NCBI GenBank assembly: GCA_040290295.1
Contig: PSMW01000015.1
Location: forward strand, 20,945-84,944
Direction: 5' to 3'
DNA length: 64,000 nt
Source of the DNA: CAADGV01 sp040290295
GTDB lineage: Bacteria; Bacteroidota; Ignavibacteria; UBA10030; UBA6906
The notes under the pieces were generated by a model that was not told the origin of the DNA, searched no databases, and worked only from the letters and a program-made list of their open reading frames with translations. How positions within the stretch are numbered: position 1 is the stretch's first letter; every line of letters starts with the position of its first letter. Shown piece after piece: positions 53,007 to 61,506 of the stretch. Made by a program: the position numbers and the translations under genes.

Positions 53007-55583
53007 TTATTTGACCAGCAGAAGTTTCTTGGCGGCAACGAACTTGTCGGCAAGAAGCCTGTACACGTACACACCTGCTGCAAGCGTCGATCCATCCACT
53101 TCAGCGGTATGATACCCGGCTTGCTTCACGCCTTCATCCACGACTCGTATCCGCTGGCCCAACGCGTTGTACAACTCCAACCTTACGTGCGCTTCCTGAG
53201 GCAGGGCATAGCGGATCATCGTCGTAGGATTGAATGGATTGGGATAGTTATGCAACAGAGCAAATTGCTGCGGCGTGCCTTCCTCCAAGACGACCGAAGT
53301 AACTCCGACATAGATTGGATCGAAATGCGTTGACGTTCCTTCGAGGTCGATCTGTTTGAGGCGATAGTAACGCTCGTTCGGCGTCGCGTTCGTGTCGCGG
53401 TAGCTGTAGAATTGCGGCACGAGTGTCGTACCGTGGCCGGGTACGAAACTGCCGGCAATCGTCGCGAACGGTCCGCTCATCGTTGCCGCTTTCTCGATTT
53501 CGAATCCGTAATTGTTGATCTCGCTTACCGTCATCCATTCTAACAGCACCGTTTGATCGGGCAATGCTCTGCCGGCAAAACTGGCGAGCTGAATGGGAAC
53601 GGGTGCCGCAATGGTGAAATTGGTGTTAGAGATATCGAAGAAGATGTTTCCGATCGCTTCCACTTTGATGCGTGCAGTGGTGGTTTGATTGTCGGGGATC
53701 GTCACGATCTCGGAACCATCGTTCGGTGTGCTGGCGAGCAGCGTGACGGCAAATGTATTGCCGCCATCGGTGGAAAGCGTGATCTTCACGTTCAGACAGT
53801 TCAGCGGTGCAACGTTCGTGTTGGCGACATTCCACGTGATGGTCTGCTGACTGAGTGCGGGCCACGTAACCGACGTGTTGGGAGACGTGACGGTAAACGG
53901 ACCTGCTGAGCCGGTGACGCTGAACTGAATCTGACTGTAATCAACTCCTGCACCGCCATTGCGATTGTCTCGGGCTGTCAAGCGAAATGTCAACGTTCGA
54001 GTGTACGTCGGAAGCAATTCGCCGATCGTTTGTGTGTTGTTCAGCAGATCTGATAGTTTCGGAAACGTACGCGTGGGCGTGGCAACCGGAGTGAAGCTTC
54101 GAGAGATCGGCGCGTTGCCTGAAGGGTTATTGGGACTGCCGGCGGGTCCGAGGTCGAACTCTTCCCAACAATACGTCAGCGGATCGTTGTCGGGGTCGGT
54201 TGCCGAACCCGTCAGCGCAAACGGTGTCGAGATTGGGATGGTGAAACCTCCCGTGCCGGCATTGACACTCGGCGCGTTATTGCCGGTATTGGTGATGGTA
54301 GGACAATTGTTCCCGCTACCGACAGTTGTGTAAGCGACGATCTCATCGAAGTTGATGGTATGGAAATATGCATCGCTGTTGCTCTGCAAATTATCTGCAC
54401 CGCAAATGCCGGCGTACGCCATGATTGTCGAGCCGCTGCCTGGCTCATACGCCGTCGCTGCATTGCGATTGCCCCCACCGCAGCTTCCGGTCGTACTGTT
54501 GAACGAATGGTTGCCTCCAAATTGATGACCCATTTCGTGGGCAACATAATCTATGTAAAACGGATCACCGACCGGTGTGGGAAGTCCGGTAACGCCGCGG
54601 GCTTTCGAGCCGTTTACGCATACAACCCCCAAGTATGCCACCCCACCTCCGCCCGTGCTGAAGACGTGACCGATATCGTAATTCGCACTCCCGATCACTG
54701 CATCGAGGTTAGATTGGTTCTGCCCAAGCATTAAGGAGCCGTTGTTGTTGGAGTAGGGATCGGTCGAGGGGTTTGTGTACACAATCGAGGAATTGTTGGC
54801 GACGAGCGTGAGACGCACAGCCACTTCCTTTTCGTACACTCCTGTCACACGATTGATCGCCGTGACGATCGCCGCTTGTCCGAGTGCCACTGTGCCGCCG
54901 TGGTAGGTAGTGTATTCACCTGTTGCCGCGCAGGCAAGCCGGTACGTGCGCAACTGTGGTCCTACCGCGGTGGTAATGCGTGTACGTGCAAGTTGACGTA
55001 AGTGTTCAGCGTAAGCGGGATCTGGCCCGACGAGACACTGTCCGTTGGGAAAATTTTCTGGGCGAGGTGTTGCCCCGCGCTTTCCGTACACCACGTAATG
55101 CCTTACATCGAAGCGGTTATGTGGATCAATGAAGTAGTCGCCGTTGGGCGAAAGCACCATCGCATGAAAACCCGCTGGCCCGACATCCAAGCGCACGGTT
55201 GCTGTCGGATCATCGATCCCTTGACCAGAAAATGTACGAATGTCGGGGAACTGCGCAGCCAGCCCCTCCTCCATGATCGGTGACTCGACCACGGCAAAAG
55301 GTGCGAGCGTGCCGTCGGGTGTCGGTAAGATGATGATTGCGGGAGCGATGCGAGCTTGCTGCGTTCGCTCCATCGGCGCAGCGAACAGTGCGATACGCAT
55401 CGCATCGTAATCGAGGAAGTAGGTGTGGTGCGCTTCGGGGAACTGAAATGGTTCGCCAATTCTCTGAATCGTATGTTCGGCCACGGGTTGCCACAACGTT
55501 ACAGGCTGCGCGTAACCTGTGCTGACGGCCGAAAAGAGAAAGAGCGCTACTGCGTGCAGAGCTAAATGGTAACGGTGGCACAT
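53007..55583 (-). CDS. Secreted reprolysin-like metalloprotease with type IX sorting domain
   Basis: 858 intact residues. A signal peptide ends STGYAQ. The zinc motif HEMGHQFGGNH spans residues 349-359 with catalytic Glu350, and a Met-turn follows (GSTIMAYAGICG), as in M12B/reprolysin-like metzincins. Residues ~430-660 hold Ig/PKD-like modules. A ~90-residue module (LLEWMTVSEINNYGFEIEKA, SFVPGHGTTLVPQFYSY) shared with GH8 paralog 1 precedes the sorting domain (YPNPFNPTTMIRYAL, GVYVYRLLADKFVAAKKLLL). It likely degrades extracellular protein or processes surface proteins. It is convergent with GH8 paralog 3, with 13 bases between the stops. Confidence 0.93.
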   Translation of the reverse strand: MCHRYHLALHAVALFLFSAVSTGYAQPVTLWQPVAEHTIQRIGEPFQFPEAHHTYFLDYDAMRIALFAAPMERTQQARIAPAIIILPTPDGTLAPFAVVESPIMEEGLAAQFPDIRTFSGQGIDDPTATVRLDVGPAGFHAMVLSPNGDYFIDPHNRFDVRHYVVYGKRGATPRPENFPNGQCLVGPDPAYAEHLRQLARTRITTAVGPQLRTYRLACAATGEYTTYHGGTVALGQAAIVTAINRVTGVYEKEVAVRLTLVANNSSIVYTNPSTDPYSNNNGSLMLGQNQSNLDAVIGSANYDIGHVFSTGGGGVAYLGVVCVNGSKARGVTGLPTPVGDPFYIDYVAHEMGHQFGGNHSFNSTTGSCGGGNRNAATAYEPGSGSTIMAYAGICGADNLQSNSDAYFHTINFDEIVAYTTVGSGNNCPTITNTGNNAPSVNAGTGGFTIPISTPFALTGSATDPDNDPLTYCWEEFDLGPAGSPNNPSGNAPISRSFTPVATPTRTFPKLSDLLNNTQTIGELLPTYTRTLTFRLTARDNRNGGAGVDYSQIQFSVTGSAGPFTVTSPNTSVTWPALSQQTITWNVANTNVAPLNCLNVKITLSTDGGNTFAVTLLASTPNDGSEIVTIPDNQTTTARIKVEAIGNIFFDISNTNFTIAAPVPIQLASFAGRALPDQTVLLEWMTVSEINNYGFEIEKAATMSGPFATIAGSFVPGHGTTLVPQFYSYRDTNATPNERYYRLKQIDLEGTSTHFDPIYVGVTSVVLEEGTPQQFALLHNYPNPFNPTTMIRYALPQEAHVRLELYNALGQRIRVVDEGVKQAGYHTAEVDGSTLAAGVYVYRLLADKFVAAKKLLLVK

Positions 55584-55768
55584 CGAAGAACCTTGGAGAT
55601 GTTTGATGAGGGGGTAGTCTGTACTCCCGGTAAGTTATGGTGATGATCTTAGACATTCAAGAGGGAGGAGCATCCAGTCCTTTTTGCAATGCAGCGATGG
55701 TGAGCCGGTGGAGAGCAAGCTTATCACAAAAAGCAACGGCATCATCATAACGATGATGCCGTCAACTG

Positions 55769-55842
55769 TCGGAGCGGCGGGATTTGAACCCACGACCCCT
55801 TGCACCCCAAGCAAGTGCGCTACCGGGCTGCGCCACGCTCCG
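55769..55842 (-). tRNA. tRNA-Pro (anticodon GGG)
   Basis: A 74-base tRNA on the minus strand with acceptor CGGAGCG/CGCTCCG and A discriminator. The D arm is GCGCAGCCCGGTAGCGC, the anticodon stem-loop CTTGCTTGGGGTGCAAG carries GGG, and the T arm contains GGGTTCAAATCCC. CCA is not encoded. Confidence 0.97.
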
Positions 55843-56071
55843 ATGGGCTTATGACCCAACTCAAGATACAAAACAGTCCTTAGCGACGCAAGACGTCACC
55901 CCTTTCCCACACTTCTTCATGTAGTTTTCACCAGGGAAAGGAAAAGCTGACTACAGGAAAAGATGCCGCAACACGACAAGTCAGCACGTTATCGCTCCTC
56001 GATCTTCTGGCGTACAAATTGGAGCGATGACGAGCAAACAGATCATGGACAATCGAGGGAAGAGTGATACA

Positions 56072-56395
56072 ATGAAGAACGTTTTCGCCGCATGCTTGCT
56101 GCTGATCGGAATGCTGGGTTGTGGATTAGGGAACAATGATGGTGCACAAGTCGCAATGAAAATGGTACAGGAATACAAGCCGAATGCGCGCGGAACGACA
56201 ATTGCGGACATGGTCGCAGCGGCGTTTCCGAGTGGGGAGTGGGTTGTGACCAAGACCTCCGAGAGTTTGTACCGTGTGCTGTACCGAACCACATCATCCA
56301 GCGAGCAGAAAGAGCTTCTCTTCGGTGTTGCCATCAACAAGCATCACGTCATGGCGTTGAACCGTGAGGCGCTAGCCTTTACTAATCCGCGCTGA
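56072..56395 (+). CDS. Small lipoprotein of unknown function
   Basis: 107 residues from the ATG at 56072. The signal LLLIGMLGCG has a lipobox with Cys17, so the mature protein is a ~90-residue lipoprotein. The remainder (KMVQEYKPNARGTTIADMVA, GEWVVTKTSESLYRVLYRT) is soluble and ends with a conserved-looking VAINKHHVMALN segment. It resembles small envelope lipoproteins without assigned function. A strong bidirectional terminator follows 29 bases after the stop. Confidence 0.75.
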   Translation: MKNVFAACLLLIGMLGCGLGNNDGAQVAMKMVQEYKPNARGTTIADMVAAAFPSGEWVVTKTSESLYRVLYRTTSSSEQKELLFGVAINKHHVMALNREALAFTNPR

Positions 56396-56424
56396 AGCAC
56401 CTCCATTCGACGAGCACGAAATGA

Positions 56425-56451
56425 AAAAGCCCGACCGGTTGTCGGGCTTTT
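56425..56451. terminator. Bidirectional intrinsic terminator
   Basis: AAAAGCCCGAC (56425-56435) pairs perfectly with GTCGGGCTTTT (56441-56451) around a 5-base loop. With A-run and T-run on both sides it can stop transcription of the plus-strand lipoprotein gene and of the minus-strand merR-like gene that converge here. Confidence 0.92.
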
Positions 56452-56468
56452 CGGCACATCCACGTCCG

Positions 56469-56852
56469 TCAGTTCAACTTTTGGAGAAGTTCTTGGAGAA
56501 ACTTCTTCACCTCCAGCACATCGTTGCGTAACTGTTCGTCTTTGATCTTCATTTTCGGTTTGGGCGTGTCGATCAATTCGAGTTGTTCCCCGGCATCCGA
56601 CTCCGGTGCGTAGGACTTGAGCATCTTTTTCGCACCCTCGATCGTGTAGCGTTCTTCGCGCAAGAGCTTTTTGATATAGAGAATAAGTTTGATGTCGCGA
56701 TTGGTGTAGATCCTGTTGCCGGCGCGATTCTTTTGTGGCTTCAGCTCGTCGAACTCCGATTCCCAATAGCGCAGCACATACTGTTCAAGATCCGTGATCT
56801 TGCTGACCTCGCTGATCGAGTAGTAGAGTTTCTTTATGCCTGTTGCCTTCAT
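56469..56852 (-). CDS. MerR-family transcriptional regulator
   Basis: 127 residues. The N-terminal winged helix (YYSISEVSKITDLEQYVLRY then WESEFDELKP and RIYTNRDIKLILYIKKLL) is the short MerR type common in Bacteroidota and Chlorobi, followed by a helical tail with many Lys/Leu residues (a coiled coil, residues ~100-127). No effector-binding domain or metal cysteines are present. The target is unknown; the gene faces the terminator downstream and starts 70 bases after the lipoprotein gene upstream, so it may be the last gene of the acpS operon. Confidence 0.88.
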   Translation of the reverse strand: MKATGIKKLYYSISEVSKITDLEQYVLRYWESEFDELKPQKNRAGNRIYTNRDIKLILYIKKLLREERYTIEGAKKMLKSYAPESDAGEQLELIDTPKPKMKIKDEQLRNDVLEVKKFLQELLQKLN

Positions 56853-56922
56853 GTCGTTCCGTCCTGATGTGCCGATACACGCTGACAGAAGCTACGGAAA
56901 TGACGAACGATTTGCAACGCGT

Positions 56923-57489
56923 TCACTTCCCCCCTTTTCGGCGGTTGATACGGGCGTCCACGTCGCGCAGCCGTTTGAGTTCCGAAAGAGTCTTCTTCAA
57001 TTCGGATTCCACCTCTTGCACCCGCCGCGTACGTGCGGCGAGGTCGGCGGATTGCTTACGGGCGACCACCTGGAGGCTGTCGATGAGCACTGCGCGGCGA
57101 TTCAGTTCCCGCCTGAGCGTGGTGATGCGCTTCAACATCGTCACGTAGATCTCCGCTTTGACGCGTTCGTCGCGCGAGATCGGGAGGGTCAAGTACGTCT
57201 GAAACCATTGCAGCGAAAGGCTGTCATCCGCGGCGGGATTTGCCGGGTTGCTGTACAGCAGTGCGGTATTGCGTACGGCATTTGGAAAGTGACTGGTGTT
57301 TGGATACAATTCCGCAACCAGCTTGTATTCTAACGCCGCGCCCCTCAACATTTGAAGCGATTCAAGGCTATCGGCAATTTGCATGTGGTATTCGGCTCGC
57401 GCCTCGGCGTTGTCTTCGATCGTTGCCCCGGGCTTGCATGACGCGAAGGCAAGCAGAAGGATGATGAAAAAGCTATACCCCCCACGCAT
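56923..57489 (-). CDS. Lipoprotein with TPR-like and coiled-coil segments
   Basis: 188 residues. Lipobox LAFASC (Cys18) after a hydrophobic signal. Residues ~30-110 resemble tetratricopeptide helices (YHMQIADSLESLQMLRGAAL, LVAELYPNTSHFPNAVRNTA) and residues ~125-185 form a long charged coiled coil. The ATG overlaps the stop of the histidine kinase gene by one base (TAATG). Such lipoproteins often scaffold envelope complexes; a sensory helper for the kinase is possible but not shown. Confidence 0.8.
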   Translation of the reverse strand: MRGGYSFFIILLLAFASCKPGATIEDNAEARAEYHMQIADSLESLQMLRGAALEYKLVAELYPNTSHFPNAVRNTALLYSNPANPAADDSLSLQWFQTYLTLPISRDERVKAEIYVTMLKRITTLRRELNRRAVLIDSLQVVARKQSADLAARTRRVQEVESELKKTLSELKRLRDVDARINRRKGGK

Positions 57490-58973
57490 TATCGTGTTCC
57501 TTCTGTGACGACGTCTCGGTTGTCTGGTACTGTTCGTTCTTCGGGTGAGGCGGCGGGCAACTCAACGGTGAAGGTTGTTCCCTTGCCCAAGACACTGTCG
57601 ACACTCACCCTGCCTTGATGTGATTCGACCAAATGCTTCACGAGCGCCAGTCCGATGCCTGTCCCTTTCTTGGCGTTCTTCGCTTGGAAGAATTTGGTGA
57701 AGATTCTCGGCAGGTCTTCTTTGGGAATGCCCGCGCCGGTGTCGGTGACCTTCACGACGATGCCTTTCTTCGATGGTTTTGCCTCGACGGTAATAGAGCC
57801 CTGCGCCTCGGTGTACTTGATAGCGTTGCTGAGGAGGTTACTGAAGACTTGCGAGATGCGCTCGGCATCTGCCATGATTTCGGGAAGCCCCTCTTCGATC
57901 GTACAATGGAGCGTGATGTCTTTCTGCGCTGCGATGATCTGCGCGTCTTCGACGACGGGGAGGAGAATTTCCGGCAGCTTCGCTCGCCGGAAGTTGTATT
58001 CCATCGAGCCGTGCTCGATCTTTTGGATATCGAGGAATTGATTGCTGAAGATCGTCAGCTTCTTGATCCCTTCTTTCATGCTGTTGAGCAGACGCAATTG
58101 CTCGGCATTGAGCGGACCGCGTTTCTGTTCGGCGAGCAGGTATTGCGCAGAGAGCATCGTTTGCAGCGGCGTGCGCAACTCGTGCGAAATGTGGTGCAGC
58201 ATTTCTGTTTTCAGGTCGTTGATCTGCTTGAGCTTTTGGCTCATGTCATTTACGGCGACGGCAAGCCACCTCATCTCATCGTTCGACTTCACGGTGATAG
58301 GATCGAACACACCGCGCGCGATGTCTTCCATGCCCTTGACCAACGTTCGCATCGGCGAGACGATCGTGCGCGTCATGAACAGAGCGATCGTCAGCGCTAC
58401 CAAGAACGTTCCGCCCGTGATGAGCCATGCAACATTCGAGGATCGCACCATCGCATCGCTGATGGCGGCGATAGAATTGCTCACATCGAGTTCGTTCGAG
58501 CGGATGATGCTCTCCAACGTTGCGTGCAGGACCTCCACCGTATCCTGTCGAGCGGCGGAGAGCTTGGGAGCGGACTCGCCGCCGGGACGCAGACGCGCCT
58601 CGCTCTGCATCTTCGTTCTCAACCAACGATGAGCGCTGCGCAAGCGGTAGATCATGCCAACTTCGTGAGGGTTGGGCGATGTGCTGTAGAGCGAGTCGGT
58701 GTAAAGGTCGAAGATGTCTGCTTGATCTTTGTAGATGGTGTAGTAGAGCGTGTCGCGAGCGATGAGAAATTTTTCCGCCGCGCGCTCCTCATCGAAGAGG
58801 ATCGCTTGGAGTTGCTTTGCAAGATTGATGGAGCGAACATCGGAGCGAAATGTCACGCTCGTCGTTTGCGTAACGGCGTTCAACTGCATCAGCACGTACG
58901 CATTCGCCAGAATCATCAAGACGATGATGCTTGCAAAGCTGATGAGCAGTTTTCGATAGATAGGAAACCTCAC
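57489..58973 (-). CDS. Membrane histidine kinase with HAMP domain
   Basis: 494 residues from a GTG at 58973 that overlaps the acpS stop (GTGA). A membrane helix (LLISFASIIVLMILANAYVL) is at residues ~9-28 and a second near 180-200; the ~150 residues between form a helical periplasmic sensor. HAMP follows, then phospho-accepting His264 (HISHELRTPL), N box NLLSNAIKYT, G1 box DTGAGIPKED and G2 box GTGIGLALVKHL. All kinase motifs are intact. No response regulator is adjacent. It likely senses envelope state; the signal is unknown. Confidence 0.93.
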   Translation of the reverse strand: MRFPIYRKLLISFASIIVLMILANAYVLMQLNAVTQTTSVTFRSDVRSINLAKQLQAILFDEERAAEKFLIARDTLYYTIYKDQADIFDLYTDSLYSTSPNPHEVGMIYRLRSAHRWLRTKMQSEARLRPGGESAPKLSAARQDTVEVLHATLESIIRSNELDVSNSIAAISDAMVRSSNVAWLITGGTFLVALTIALFMTRTIVSPMRTLVKGMEDIARGVFDPITVKSNDEMRWLAVAVNDMSQKLKQINDLKTEMLHHISHELRTPLQTMLSAQYLLAEQKRGPLNAEQLRLLNSMKEGIKKLTIFSNQFLDIQKIEHGSMEYNFRRAKLPEILLPVVEDAQIIAAQKDITLHCTIEEGLPEIMADAERISQVFSNLLSNAIKYTEAQGSITVEAKPSKKGIVVKVTDTGAGIPKEDLPRIFTKFFQAKNAKKGTGIGLALVKHLVESHQGRVSVDSVLGKGTTFTVELPAASPEERTVPDNRDVVTEGTR

Positions 58974-59347
58974 GTTACAGTATCCTCGATAACAACGACC
59001 GCGACCACATGCGAATCGGAATGAGAGAGCGAGACCAGAACCGACTGCCGTGCGAGCTTTTCGCGGAGCGATCCATGCAGTTCGATGCATGGCGCACCCC
59101 ACGGAGCGTTCGAGATCTCGACGTCCTTCCAGCGAAACTCGCCCGCCCAGCCCGTGGCGAGCGCCTTACTCAATGCCTCCTTCGCAGCAAACCGTGCGGC
59201 AAAATGTTGGGCAGCTGTCGGCTTGGAAGTGCAATACGCAATTTCGCCCGGCGTGAAGATCTTCTGGAGGAAGTGCTCCCCTAACGATTCGATGCTCTTC
59301 TGAATACGTTCGATCTCGATGATATCGACACCGATGCCTCTCACCAT
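58970..59347 (-). CDS. acpS: Holo-[acyl-carrier-protein] synthase
   Basis: 125 residues, the normal AcpS size. The magnesium-binding Asp8 in GIGVDIIEIERI and the FAAKEALSKALATG segment with the second acidic ligand are intact; VSLSHSDSHVVAVVVIE is the typical end. It transfers 4'-phosphopantetheine from CoA to the acyl carrier protein. The gene lies 15 bases after the HAD phosphatase gene and overlaps the histidine kinase start. Confidence 0.95.
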   Translation of the reverse strand: MVRGIGVDIIEIERIQKSIESLGEHFLQKIFTPGEIAYCTSKPTAAQHFAARFAAKEALSKALATGWAGEFRWKDVEISNAPWGAPCIELHGSLREKLARQSVLVSLSHSDSHVVAVVVIEDTVT

Positions 59348-59362
59348 CGTCTATCTCTTGGC

Positions 59363-60049
59363 TCAGCCATTTGCATTTTCTTGGTCGATGATATGCAACA
59401 GTTCGGAGACATCGTTGATATCGTACTTCGCATTACTCTCTACCGTGCCGAACGTATCGCCATAGCGTGCAAACACCGTGATCATCCCCACCTGCGCTGC
59501 CCCGACCATATCACGTTCCGCCCAATCACCAACCATAATCGCCTCGCGGGGTTGAACGCCCAGCAATTGCAGCGCCTTCAGAAACGGCACGGGGCTCGGC
59601 TTGCGCTCCCCCGTGTCGTCGAACGTGATGACATGGTCGAACAAGTGATGAAAGTTCAGATAGCATAAGCGCAACCATGCCTCGCGTCCGGGCGCGTCGG
59701 AGACGACGGCGAGTTTGAGGCCCCGTTTAAGCAACGACACCAGCGTCACGTTCACGTGCGGGTAGGGCACCAACGCTGCCTCGCGTGCCCGCCGATAGGC
59801 GATGATGCCCGCCGAGAGTATCTTGTAATCGACTTTCTGAAACACATCGTACAGGAGTTGATCGAAGACGTTTTGAAACTCGATGCCGCGCTCCTTGTAG
59901 ATCGCATCGATGCGTGCCTGCACATCCTCACGCGTCAATCGCAACCCGGCGTCGATCATCGAATCGATCGCGGCCGTTATTGCCTGCCGCTTCATTGCCA
60001 TGAAGTCCACCAGCGTATTGTCGAGATCGAAGATGACGGCTTTGATCAT
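59363..60049 (-). CDS. HAD-superfamily phosphatase
   Basis: 228 residues. Motif I FDLDNTL (Asp8 nucleophile, Asp10), motif II VVSDAP, motif III Lys in ERKPSPVPF and motif IV GDWAERDMVGA are all present, with a helical cap between. This matches the IA/TIGR02253 group (phosphoglycolate phosphatase or YjjG-like). Substrate not determinable. It overlaps the upstream small gene by ATGA. Confidence 0.9.
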   Translation of the reverse strand: MIKAVIFDLDNTLVDFMAMKRQAITAAIDSMIDAGLRLTREDVQARIDAIYKERGIEFQNVFDQLLYDVFQKVDYKILSAGIIAYRRAREAALVPYPHVNVTLVSLLKRGLKLAVVSDAPGREAWLRLCYLNFHHLFDHVITFDDTGERKPSPVPFLKALQLLGVQPREAIMVGDWAERDMVGAAQVGMITVFARYGDTFGTVESNAKYDINDVSELLHIIDQENANG

Positions 60050-60333
60050 GGCGTCGGTCCGACTTGTGCCGCGCGAAGCGCCTTGGCAACTTCATCCTCG
60101 ATGAACTCGCGTATGACGGGCTTGATGAACACCGCATCCAAGCCAAGTTCATGCAGCGCGACGGCGAGCACCGTTGCCTTCCTCTGCGGTGCGAGCTTCT
60201 TATTCACCAAAATGATCTTTTGTGCTTTCAGGATGCAGCATCCTCCTTCGAAGTCTCCCTTCTCGTAGCGTAGCGTGGCGCCGAGCTGGCGTGCAAGCTG
60301 TTCGAGTTCTGCTAGGCGTTCCTCTGGCTTCAT
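60046..60333 (-). CDS. Small conserved protein of unknown function
   Basis: 95 residues from the ATG at 60333, which overlaps the stop of the membrane-protein gene (ATGA). It has an N-terminal helix (ERLAELEQLARQLGATLRYE), a central strand pair with adjacent cysteines (EGGCCILKAQKIILVNKKLA) and a C-terminal helix. The family is not recognised with certainty; the layout resembles short proteins found near HAD and acpS genes in Bacteroidota. The CC pair could bind a metal. Confidence 0.75.
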   Translation of the reverse strand: MKPEERLAELEQLARQLGATLRYEKGDFEGGCCILKAQKIILVNKKLAPQRKATVLAVALHELGLDAVFIKPVIREFIEDEVAKALRAAQVGPTP

Positions 60334-60890
60334 GCCGGTCGTCGTTTTCTGAATGGTTGGAAGACTGCCAAACCGATGATCGTGAAGTAACACAAGGCTG
60401 CAACCGTCGGTGCACCCGCGAGGGCACCGACGCGTGCAAGGAACAATTCATGGAACTGCTCCAAGCCTTCCGTCGTAAAAAACTCCAAGGAGATCATCTT
60501 TCCGTCAAGGTACAGAGTGAAAACCTCGACGGGAACGAATACGTAGAACAGGATCGCGCTCATCAGGAGCCAGCCGTGTTCCTTCATGCGGAAAGGGGAA
60601 GTGAAGAGAAACACCACGCTTGCCGCCAATGCCACGGCGTAACTCGCCAAAACAACGACCGACGTCATGCTCAACAGGCGATAGGCTTCGCGCTGTGCCT
60701 CGGGAGCCAGTTCGTCGTTGATGCCGATGCTCAAAGTTTCGGTGTCTGTTCGGAGAAGTTCGTTGGCGATCAGCGCCCGTGTTGTCGATGCCCCGAGCCA
60801 CACGTTGGCGGCGACGAGAAAGATGAACAACGCTACACGCCACGCGTTCGATGGGGTCTGCTGATCGAGGGGAGATTGCCTCGCACTCAT
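60330..60890 (-). CDS. Integral membrane protein of unknown function
   Basis: 186 residues with four predicted membrane helices (about 17-38, 73-97, 103-125 and 155-178). A longer periplasmic loop (residues ~40-70) follows the first helix. No family recognised. It begins the tightly packed minus-strand operon that continues through the small protein, HAD phosphatase, acpS, histidine kinase and lipoprotein; the start lies 30 bases from the upstream gene. Confidence 0.8.
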   Translation of the reverse strand: MSARQSPLDQQTPSNAWRVALFIFLVAANVWLGASTTRALIANELLRTDTETLSIGINDELAPEAQREAYRLLSMTSVVVLASYAVALAASVVFLFTSPFRMKEHGWLLMSAILFYVFVPVEVFTLYLDGKMISLEFFTTEGLEQFHELFLARVGALAGAPTVAALCYFTIIGLAVFQPFRKRRPA

Positions 60891-60920
60891 GGCAAAATGT
60901 ACAACATTTCCCAGCGGTTT

Positions 60921-61475
60921 TCAACCACTGCTCGCGTCGTGCTCGCCGGCCGATGAACGTCCGCGTTCCTCATCGAGGCGATAGTTCTTGTACTGTGTGA
61001 GATCGGCAAACAGCTCGAGCAGATTGCCGAACGAGGTAGGCGTCAACGTCAAAAACCGAGCGGTGAACATCTGGCGAACATCCTCCGACGCGTGCTCGAG
61101 CAACTGCCTCATCACTTCCTTGCATTGCTCGACGCGCACATGGAACTCGTGTGCGAGCTTCTCAAAGCCCTCGGCACGCGGACCGATGCGTTGCATCACG
61201 CCGTAGGTTTTGTGGCAAAACTTCGCGTAAAAGCTCAGCTCATCGAGCGTGCGCTCCATCTTTTGCTGCACGGAAAGCTCGATGAGTATTCCCACTTCGG
61301 TGCGTCGTACCAACGGCGTATGGCTCAGGTGCTCGATTGCCGCCAACAATGCCGTTGTTGCGGGACTGATCGTCAGCATACCTGCCTCGTGTTCTCGTGT
61401 GCACCAATATATCCCACCGATGGCGAGGAAACAAACCGATGCAACTTTTTCCCATCGTTTCGCCTTTACGCTCAT
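60921..61475 (-). CDS. Membrane-anchored helical protein of unknown function
   Basis: 184 residues from the ATG at 61475; the frame stays open further upstream but that part is antisense to the divergent histidine kinase. One hydrophobic segment (VASVCFLAIGGIYW, residues ~11-24) could anchor it in the membrane. The rest is helical and charged (LSVQQKMERTLDELSFYAKF, FHVRVEQCKEVMRQLLEH). No known domain. Only 31 bases separate it from the divergent kinase gene, so promoters must overlap coding sequence. Confidence 0.7.
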   Translation of the reverse strand: MSVKAKRWEKVASVCFLAIGGIYWCTREHEAGMLTISPATTALLAAIEHLSHTPLVRRTEVGILIELSVQQKMERTLDELSFYAKFCHKTYGVMQRIGPRAEGFEKLAHEFHVRVEQCKEVMRQLLEHASEDVRQMFTARFLTLTPTSFGNLLELFADLTQYKNYRLDEERGRSSAGEHDASSG

Positions 61476-61506
61476 GAAGGGTGAGGATTTGATTCTCGAG
61501 GAGTGA

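Noticed and set aside
57633..59024. Plus-strand open frame of 463 codons
   Set aside because: Antisense to an intact histidine kinase with all catalytic boxes; typical GC-rich shadow frame.
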